From: an uncultured Opitutia bacterium
GTDB lineage: Bacteria > Verrucomicrobiota > Verrucomicrobiae > Opitutales > UBA953
Length of the DNA: 14,249 nucleotides
Assembly (NCBI GenBank): GCA_903859115.1
Contig: CAIOLH010000053.1
Coordinates: 1-14,249 of the forward strand
Direction: 5' to 3'
A model generated the notes under the pieces. The model was not told where the DNA came from. It searched no databases and worked only from the letters and a program-made list of their open reading frames with translations. How positions within the stretch are numbered: the first letter of the stretch is position 1; each line of letters begins with the position of its first letter. Positions 1 to 5,006 of the stretch are shown here, in pieces. Made by a program: the position numbers and the translations under genes.

Positions 1-472
1 CGGGCAGGGCTCCCACATTCTGTGAGTATTTTTTATACCCAGGAATCACTGCACCTGCCACGACGTAGCGTAGGCCTAAGTCTTGTGCTAATTTAACCAC
101 TTTTAATACGGCATATTCAAAAACATTTTCGCCACGATGTTCTTTGTCGATCACACCCGAGGCGATGTAGAGCGCATTCTTATTGGTCAGGCTACAATCG
201 CCGAACATCCCGTGGTTTGTCACTTTATCCCAAGTCGTGAACTGTCCGACTGATGTAGGGGAATAAAACATCGGCATCGTGGTAATGGTGGCGATGGCTT
301 TTTCTTCACCGCTCGGTAGATTTTTATAAATTAGAAAAAATCCTTTCGAAAATTTCTCAATACGGGCGATGAATTTATCTGCACTGGCTCTTCCCGCTTC
401 GGGCCAACTTTTTTCGACTTCTAAAATTTGGGAAAGATCAGCAATCTCGGGGTTTTTACTGTGTAGAGACAT
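1..472 (-). CDS. GNAT-family N-acetyltransferase, partial (C-terminus beyond the window)
   Basis: The minus strand is open from 472 to the left edge, giving 157 codons without a stop; the C-terminus is missing. The protein begins MSLHSKNPEIADLSQILEVE, the usual GNAT first strand and helix, followed by a WPEAGRAS segment. Further in, ALYIASGVIDKEHRGENVFE matches GNAT strand beta-4 and motif A, where the RG-containing loop binds the acetyl-CoA pyrophosphate. The stretch LGLRYVVAGAVIPGYKKY resembles the later strand and helix. The substrate cannot be told from sequence. An in-frame ATG at 508 would add 12 residues. I prefer 472 because the alignment to the GNAT start is complete there and a weak promoter-like pair lies just upstream, but neither start has a clear Shine-Dalgarno site. 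It is divergent from trxB. Confidence 0.72.
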   Translation of the reverse strand, partial: MSLHSKNPEIADLSQILEVEKSWPEAGRASADKFIARIEKFSKGFFLIYKNLPSGEEKAIATITTMPMFYSPTSVGQFTTWDKVTNHGMFGDCSLTNKNALYIASGVIDKEHRGENVFEYAVLKVVKLAQDLGLRYVVAGAVIPGYKKYSQNVGALP

Positions 473-591
473 AATAATGCGCTTACGATTTACAGTAATT
501 CTGAACATCGGCAACCACTTTAACAAAGTCTACTTTGAGAGGTTTTCAGCCTTGCCGTTAGGGCAAATCGTCCAAAATAAGTAATTCATCT

Positions 592-1521
592 ATGGCTGAA
601 AATGTTTTAATCCTCGGAACTGGTTGTGCGGGTTTAACCGCCGCGATTTACGCTGCGCGTGCAGGCTTAAGTCCACTGGTCCTCGAGGGCGGTCAGCCCG
701 GTGGTCAATTGACCACGACCTCAGAGGTCGAAAATTTTCCTGGCTTCGTTCACGGCGTCGACGGTAACGAATTGATTACTAATATGAAAGCTCAGGCCGA
801 ACGCTTCGGTGCACGTTTTGCTTGGGATCGAATTGAAAAAGTAGATTTTTCTGGAGCCACTAAAAAACTCGTCGGCGGAGAAGCCACCTACGAAGCCAAG
901 GCAGTCATTATCGCCACGGGAGCCTCGCCTCGCCTCATGGGCATTCCCGGTGAGAAAGAATACTACGGCGGTAATGGAGTGACGACCTGTGCTACTTGTG
1001 ATGGTGCGTTTTATCGCAACGTTCCAGTTGTCGTTGTGGGTGGTGGTGACTCTGCTTGTGAAGAGGCTTTATTTTTAACCCGCTTTGCTTCCAAAGTAAT
1101 TCTAATTCACCGTCGTGATAAATTCCGTGCCTCTGAAATCATGGTACAACGCGTTAAGTCTCACGAAAAAATTGAACTCGCCCTCAATTGCACTCCTCTT
1201 GAAATTTTAGGCGGTGTGGATGGTAAAGTTCACACGATTAAAGTAAAAGAAGCAGACGGAAAAACCCGTGAAATCTCCTGTAAATGTGTGTTTATTGCCA
1301 TTGGACACATTCCTAATTCTCAACCCTTTACTCCCGCCTTAAAGGTTGATGAGAACGGTTACCTTGTCGCTGAAGCCAATACCGTGAATACTCAAGTACC
1401 CGGTGTTTTCGTGGCAGGTGATTGTGCCGATCACGTTTACCGTCAGGCCATCACCGCAGCAGGTATGGGTTGTCGCGCGGCGATTGAAGCAGAACGTTGG
1501 TTATCCGAGCACGTCAGCTAA
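592..1521 (+). CDS. trxB: Thioredoxin reductase (NADPH, FAD-dependent)
   Basis: Cytoplasmic flavoenzyme that passes electrons from NADPH through FAD and a redox disulfide to thioredoxin. The length of 309 residues is normal for the low-molecular-weight bacterial type. The FAD-binding Rossmann motif is at residues 8-14 (LGTGCAG; Cys12 replaces the usual Pro). [11 protein letters not shown] at 33-43 and ENFPG at 47-51 are family hallmarks. The active-site CATCDG has Cys133 and Cys136. The NADPH domain shows [10 protein letters not shown] at 150-159 and HRRDKFRAS at 173-181, whose arginines contact the NADPH 2'-phosphate. VFVAGDCAD at 272-280 closes the FAD site. The ATG at 592 follows an AT-rich leader with no Shine-Dalgarno match, but the conserved N-terminus fits this start. 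The gene stands alone, divergent from the GNAT gene and ending at a strong terminator; no thioredoxin gene is adjacent. Confidence 0.95.
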   Translation: MAENVLILGTGCAGLTAAIYAARAGLSPLVLEGGQPGGQLTTTSEVENFPGFVHGVDGNELITNMKAQAERFGARFAWDRIEKVDFSGATKKLVGGEATYEAKAVIIATGASPRLMGIPGEKEYYGGNGVTTCATCDGAFYRNVPVVVVGGGDSACEEALFLTRFASKVILIHRRDKFRASEIMVQRVKSHEKIELALNCTPLEILGGVDGKVHTIKVKEADGKTREISCKCVFIAIGHIPNSQPFTPALKVDENGYLVAEANTVNTQVPGVFVAGDCADHVYRQAITAAGMGCRAAIEAERWLSEHVS

Positions 1522-1539
1522 GCGTCTCTTCACTCATAT

Positions 1540-1575
1540 AAAAAATAAGGTGCGAATAATCGCACCTTATTTTTT
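1540..1575. terminator. Bidirectional rho-independent terminator between trxB and ilvB
   Basis: This is a perfect 15-bp inverted repeat: AAAAAATAAGGTGCG at 1540-1554, loop AATAAT at 1555-1560, and CGCACCTTATTTTTT at 1561-1575. The GC-rich core is flanked by A and T runs on either side, so each strand reads as a stem followed by a U tract. It lies 18 bp after the trxB stop and 17 bp before the end of ilvB, placed to stop both convergent transcripts. Confidence 0.93.
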
Positions 1576-1592
1576 GAGAGGCTGACGAGAGT

Positions 1593-3401
1593 TTATTTCG
1601 TCAGAATTTCCATCGCCGATTTCTTCTGAGGAATAAACGGCAACACGTGTTCGGTGTAAGGAACAACAACGTCGAGCAAGTAAGGACCGTCGTGATCAAG
1701 CATTTCACGAATAGCATCACGAAGATCTTCGCGCTTCATCACTTGTCGTGCTTTAATGCCGAAGCCGTTGGCGATCTTTACAAAGTCAGGATAGAGTCCG
1801 GCTGGATTGTCGGGGCTACCAATATTGGATGCATCACCTAAAATGGTGTGACCGCGAACGCCGGCGTAGAATCGATCTTCCCACTGAACCACCATACCCA
1901 AGTGTTGGTTGTTAAGAATAAGAATTTTGGCATTAATCTTTTCAATTTTCATACACGCCAATTCTTGGATGTTCATGAGGAACGAGCCGTCGCCGTCGAT
2001 ATCGATGACCTGCTTTTTGGGGCAGGCTACTTTAGCGCCAATCGCGGCCGGCAGGCCGAAGCCCATCGTTCCAGCGCCTAAGGAGCTAATGAAAGTGCGT
2101 GGTTTATTGAATTGGTAGTACTGCGGGGCCCACATTTGGTGTTGGCCTACGCCCGTTGAGATAATCGCTTCACCTTTGGACTCCTCATAGAGCATTTCGA
2201 TGGCTTCTTGAGGTAAGATATGCTTCGAGCCCTTGCGGTCGTAGCTGAAAGGGAAGGGATGTTCCTTTTTCCAGCCATTGATGGTGGTGTACCACTTCTT
2301 GAGATCAGGCTTTTTAAAATTCTTTTTCGTCAGAGCGGTGAGACGTTTAAGCGCGTGCTTAACATCCGAGTGAATCGGATAATCAGCGAATTTATTTTTG
2401 TGGTGTTCGGAACGATCGATGTCGATGTGGACAATCGTTGCGTCGGGCGCAAATTTTTCAATCGCACCGGTGATACGGTCGTCAAAGCGTGCGCCGAGTA
2501 CGATGAGTAAGTCGCTCTTACAAACTGCCCAGTTGCCGGCGACCGTGCCGTGCATACCGTACCAGTAAAGTGATTGTGGATGGTTGGCCGGGAAGGCGCC
2601 CAAGCCCATCAGCGTTGAAGCTACAGGAATGTTGGTTGCTTCAGCGAATTCCATTAATTCTTTGTGAGCGTCGCCCGAAAGAATACCGCCACCGATGTAT
2701 AAAACTGGCTGGGAAGATTTTTCAATTAAGCGAATAATCGTTTCGAATTGTGCGTCACCAGGCTTAGGCGGAACGGCTAAACCAGGGATGGACACATCGT
2801 CGATTGACTTAGGAAATACGGGTACAAACTCTACTTGTTGTACGTCTTTAGGAATATCGATAACGACAGGGCCTGGGCGTCCGGTGGTCGCAATTTTGAA
2901 AGCCTTGTACATGATCATAGGCAGCTCTTCGTAATTTAATACGAGGAAGGAGTGCTTCACGATAGGAAGAGTCATTCCATAGAAATCAGTTTCTTGGAAA
3001 GCGGCACGGCCGATGAATTGTTGGTAAACTTGTCCAGTAATGCAGATGAGAGGAATGCTGTCCATGTGTGCATCAGCAATCGCAGTAACTAAGTTCGTAG
3101 CACCAGGACCTGAAGTCGCCATACACACACCAGGTTTTCCTGTGGCGCGTGAGTAACCGTGAGCCATGAATGCTCCGCCTTGTTCGTGACGAGGTAGGAT
3201 GGTGCGAATTTTTTTGGAACGGGTGAGACCTTGGTGAAGTTCCATCGAGGCACCACCTGGGTAAGCGAAGATCGTGTCGACGCCGAGATTCTCGAGGCAG
3301 CGGACCATGACATCACAACCGCGCATTTTCACGCCGGTGGTGGCGGAAGAGGTGGATTTTGTTTTAGAGGTCGATTGCTTCGCAGCGTTCTTTTTTGTCA
3401 T
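1593..3401 (-). CDS. ilvB: Acetolactate synthase (acetohydroxyacid synthase), large catalytic subunit
   Basis: Thiamine-diphosphate enzyme of branched-chain amino acid synthesis: it condenses two pyruvates to acetolactate (valine, leucine) or pyruvate with 2-ketobutyrate (isoleucine). The length is 602 residues. Residues 1-24 are a Lys/Ser/Thr-rich tail, probably disordered. The N-terminal ThDP domain spans about 26-190, with YPGGASME at 47-54, catalytic Glu73 in RHEQGG and SGPGATN at 97-103. The central domain is about 215-350 with FDDRITG at 306-312. The C-terminal ThDP domain has [10 protein letters not shown] at 417-426 and the metal motif from GDGSF at 470 to NN at 497-498. QWEDRFY at 506-512 marks an anabolic AHAS rather than a catabolic AlsS. 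Several segments are strikingly plant-like. Tyr126 and Gln592 occupy positions known in plants as herbicide-resistance sites. No small regulatory subunit (ilvN/ilvH) lies next to it. It is downstream of thiD across a 144-bp gap. No clear Shine-Dalgarno site precedes the ATG. Confidence 0.94.
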   Translation of the reverse strand: MTKKNAAKQSTSKTKSTSSATTGVKMRGCDVMVRCLENLGVDTIFAYPGGASMELHQGLTRSKKIRTILPRHEQGGAFMAHGYSRATGKPGVCMATSGPGATNLVTAIADAHMDSIPLICITGQVYQQFIGRAAFQETDFYGMTLPIVKHSFLVLNYEELPMIMYKAFKIATTGRPGPVVIDIPKDVQQVEFVPVFPKSIDDVSIPGLAVPPKPGDAQFETIIRLIEKSSQPVLYIGGGILSGDAHKELMEFAEATNIPVASTLMGLGAFPANHPQSLYWYGMHGTVAGNWAVCKSDLLIVLGARFDDRITGAIEKFAPDATIVHIDIDRSEHHKNKFADYPIHSDVKHALKRLTALTKKNFKKPDLKKWYTTINGWKKEHPFPFSYDRKGSKHILPQEAIEMLYEESKGEAIISTGVGQHQMWAPQYYQFNKPRTFISSLGAGTMGFGLPAAIGAKVACPKKQVIDIDGDGSFLMNIQELACMKIEKINAKILILNNQHLGMVVQWEDRFYAGVRGHTILGDASNIGSPDNPAGLYPDFVKIANGFGIKARQVMKREDLRDAIREMLDHDGPYLLDVVVPYTEHVLPFIPQKKSAMEILTK

Positions 3402-3482
3402 GGTCGATTGGCGGGATGTTTACCGCAGGGAATGGGTTAGAAAAGGTGTGCAAGGCGAAGGGGCAAGTGTGAATAACCCCGG

Positions 3483-3530
3483 AGGGTCAAAAACATCCGA
3501 TTTATGCCAATTAGGGCCAAATTTGACCCT
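3483..3530. repeat. Three copies of a 9-bp motif (AGGGYCAAA) in the thiD-ilvB gap; possible operator
   Basis: AGGGTCAAA lies at 3483-3491, AGGGCCAAA at 3513-3521, and the inverted copy TTTGACCCT at 3522-3530. The two direct copies are exactly 30 bp apart start to start, close to three helical turns. The second and third copies abut to form an 18-bp palindrome with one mismatch. The cluster is 82-129 bp upstream of the ilvB start. It could bind a regulator of ilvB; an RNA hairpin between the outer copies would have a 30-nt loop and looks less likely. Confidence 0.45.
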
Positions 3531-3545
3531 ATTTTTGCCTAAAAC

Positions 3546-4352
3546 TTAGTGTTTTATGTGCTTCAATCCTGCAACCGAAATAGGGGAGGTCATGCCGGCC
3601 TGCAGATAGGCATGTCCGGCGACGACTGCCGACTTTAAATCTTTTCCGAGGGCGAGGTGCGCGGTGATCGCTGCCGATAAAGTGCAGCCACTTCCGTGAG
3701 TATCAATTTCTTTGATGCGTTTTGCTTTGAGCACAAAAGTTTTTCCATCGGGCCAAGCGAGAACGTCAATCAGTTCATCGCCTTGTGCATGGCCACCTTT
3801 TAGTAAAAACGGGACGCGGTAAAGTTGAGCTAGTTCGCGTGCTTCGGTTTCGCAGTTGCTACCGCCGGTTGCAGTTTTACCCAATAAAATCGAGGCTTCA
3901 TCGAGATTGGGGGTCACTAAAGTCGCTAATGGAATCAGGCTTTTTTTAACCGCTTCAACGGCATCGGGTGATAAAAGACAGGCACCACTTGAGGCGACCA
4001 TGACGGGGTCGACCACGCTAGGAATTTTTGTGGAGCTAATTAATTGAGCGACGGCTTCGACGATTTCTTTGTTCAGTAACATCCCTGTTTTGAGGGCTCG
4101 CGGTTGAAAATGACGAATCACTTGTTGGCATTGCTCGATGACAAAGCCTGCAGGGGTAGCTTGAATTCCGCTCACGCCTGTTGGATTTTGAGCAGTTAAA
4201 CAAGTGATTGCGGTGGTTCCGTAGACTCCATTGGCCGCAAATGTTAGTAGATCCACCTGAATGCCGGCACCTGCTCCACTATCGGAACCTGCAATAGTGA
4301 GTGCCGAAGTTAACCCATTATTTTGGCTGTGATATTGATTATCGGATTTCAT
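3546..4352 (-). CDS. thiD: Hydroxymethylpyrimidine / phosphomethylpyrimidine kinase
   Basis: Ribokinase-fold enzyme that phosphorylates 4-amino-5-hydroxymethyl-2-methylpyrimidine twice, giving the pyrimidine diphosphate that is joined to the thiazole unit to form thiamine phosphate. The length of 268 residues is close to that of E. coli ThiD. Motifs seen: LTIAGSDSGAGAGIQ at 18-32 (substrate loop), LTAQNPTGV at 52-60, KTGML at 88-92, VDPVM at 114-118, VTPNLDEA at 146-153, KGGH at 185-188, and HGSGCTLSAAI at 219-229, the anion-hole motif with the catalytic-type Cys223. About 15 residues precede the conserved core and look unstructured. The start has no strong Shine-Dalgarno site (CCAAAG just upstream). 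It is co-directional with ilvB, which needs thiamine diphosphate. It lacks the synthase domain of fused ThiDE proteins. The upstream gap is too short to hold a TPP riboswitch. Confidence 0.93.
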   Translation of the reverse strand: MKSDNQYHSQNNGLTSALTIAGSDSGAGAGIQVDLLTFAANGVYGTTAITCLTAQNPTGVSGIQATPAGFVIEQCQQVIRHFQPRALKTGMLLNKEIVEAVAQLISSTKIPSVVDPVMVASSGACLLSPDAVEAVKKSLIPLATLVTPNLDEASILLGKTATGGSNCETEARELAQLYRVPFLLKGGHAQGDELIDVLAWPDGKTFVLKAKRIKEIDTHGSGCTLSAAITAHLALGKDLKSAVVAGHAYLQAGMTSPISVAGLKHIKH

Positions 4353-4394
4353 CTTTGGTTATTTAACTTAGCCAGCCACACCCTTAAATAAGAA

Positions 4395-4423
4395 TTGTTA
4401 TTTGTAATTTACAACAATAACAA
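4395..4423. promoter_or_regulatory. AT-rich dyad between thiD and the small hypothetical gene; candidate operator
   Basis: TTGTTATTTGTAA at 4395-4407 pairs with TTACA at 4409-4413 and AATAACAA at 4416-4423, leaving one central base and a 2-base bulge: 13 matched pairs in 29 bp. The near-zero loop favours a protein-binding DNA site over an RNA hairpin. It lies in the 86-bp divergent gap, and its right end touches the AAAGG ribosome-binding site of the plus-strand gene, so a bound protein could affect both directions. Confidence 0.4.
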
Positions 4424-4438
4424 AGGTAAAACACCGAA

Positions 4439-4804
4439 TTGAATCCAGATAACAAAAGTTTATCACAAAGGCGCTACATCACTTCAGATGCACAGGCTGC
4501 TTTGGAGCGTTTAGTCGTCGGCCGTGAGTGTAATAATTTTGATACTTTTAGCAGTGCCAGAAAAGCCATGGCATATCTTGTTTTGTTAAAATTAGGTTTA
4601 ATCAGCGCGACGGTAAAAGAGGTTCCTGGTCGATCCTACCCCGAGGTGACCATTCACAGTGTCACTCCGCTGGGAAAAAAAACTTACGAGAACCAAACTA
4701 ATTATAAGGAAAAGACTTCCGCGAAAATACCACAAATTTTAGTCGCATTAACTTTGGTTGGAATGGTTGTTATTATTCTCTTAAAGTTTTTGAAAATCAT
4801 CTAA
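4439..4804 (+). CDS. Small hypothetical protein with a C-terminal membrane anchor and a winged-helix-like N-terminal part
   Basis: I do not recognise this 121-residue protein. It opens with a TTG codon at 4439, preceded by AAAGG at 4422-4426 with 12 bases between, a fair ribosome-binding site. Residues 1-30 are polar and helical. Residues 38-86 run as a helix (SSARKAMAYLVLLKLGLIS), a short hairpin (ATVKEV..YPEVTIHSV) and TPLGKKTYE. That layout recalls the last helix and wing of winged-helix proteins, whose ends often read LTPKG. A polar linker with several lysines (about 87-97) leads to one hydrophobic segment at about 98-118, ending KFLKII, so the protein is probably tail-anchored with its N-terminus in the cytoplasm. 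It has no signal peptide. Divergent from thiD, it may have nothing to do with thiamine. That it is a real gene is likely but not certain; the winged-helix reading is a guess. Confidence 0.6.
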   Translation: MNPDNKSLSQRRYITSDAQAALERLVVGRECNNFDTFSSARKAMAYLVLLKLGLISATVKEVPGRSYPEVTIHSVTPLGKKTYENQTNYKEKTSAKIPQILVALTLVGMVVIILLKFLKII

Positions 4805-4830
4805 GGCTTGGTCTTCCTTTAGTTTTATTA
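4801..4830 (+). terminator. Weak terminator-like hairpin at the end of the small hypothetical gene
   Basis: CTAAGG at 4801-4806 can pair with CCTTTAG at 4816-4822 (six pairs, one bulged T) around a 9-base loop, followed by TTTTATTA. The left arm contains the stop codon of the preceding gene. The stem is short, so termination here is only plausible. Confidence 0.33.
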
Positions 4831-4913
4831 TAGGGAGGATTAAGATTTTCTAATGCCCCATCATTATTTTGGCGTTATGAGTGGATATGAAGGATAGGAT
4901 AGCCCCAAATCCG

Positions 4914-4946
4914 TTGACACCTTCGAGTGCTTTCTTCTTCTATTAA
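4914..4946 (+). promoter_or_regulatory. Possible ppdK promoter (TTGACA element)
   Basis: A perfect -35 consensus TTGACA stands at 4914-4919. The best -10 candidates downstream are TCTATT at 4939 (19-bp spacer) and TATTAA at 4941 (21-bp spacer), both longer than the usual 17. The position, about 60-90 bases before the ppdK start, is sensible. The rest of the 202-bp gap holds the leader stem-loop below and nothing else I can name. Confidence 0.4.
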
Positions 4947-4955
4947 TTCCCCTAA

Positions 4956-4979
4956 AGTCCATCGGCTTGCCGTTGGACT
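4956..4979 (+). promoter_or_regulatory. Stem-loop in the ppdK leader
   Basis: AGTCCATCGG at 4956-4965 pairs with CCGTTGGACT at 4970-4979 around a CTTG loop: nine pairs of ten, with one T-T mismatch. It ends 27 bases before the ppdK ATG and is followed by GCTCATTTTCTC, too weak a U tract for a confident terminator. It may be an mRNA-stability or translation-control element, or a protein-binding dyad. Confidence 0.45.
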
Positions 4980-5006
4980 GCTCATTTTCTCACACCAAAC
5001 ATCCCC

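Noticed and set aside
3402..3545. Leader peptide and attenuator for ilvB
   Set aside because: No short frame rich in Val, Leu or Ile codons and no terminator/antiterminator pair is present; only the AGGGYCAAA repeats stand out.
1647..3549. Several open frames of 60-100 codons on the plus strand across ilvB
   Set aside because: They lie wholly or mostly inside a well-supported gene on the other strand, show no recognisable protein features, and are shadows of its codon pattern.
4353..4438. TPP riboswitch upstream of thiD
   Set aside because: The gap is only 86 bp and AT-rich, and I see none of the conserved TPP-aptamer sequence such as CUGAGA.
4853..4897. Short reading frame ATG CCC CAT CAT ... 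TAG (14 codons) after GGGAGG at 4833-4838, a possible leader peptide for ppdK
   Set aside because: The purine-rich site is 14 bases from the ATG, the peptide (MPHHYFGVMSGYEG) has no run of regulatory amino acids, and it lies upstream of the likely ppdK promoter.
3413..5005. Shared AAACATCCC in the leaders of ilvB (minus, 3413-3421) and ppdK (plus, 4997-5005)
   Set aside because: The distances to the two start codons differ and no structure accompanies it; a shared 9-mer is expected by chance in this length.
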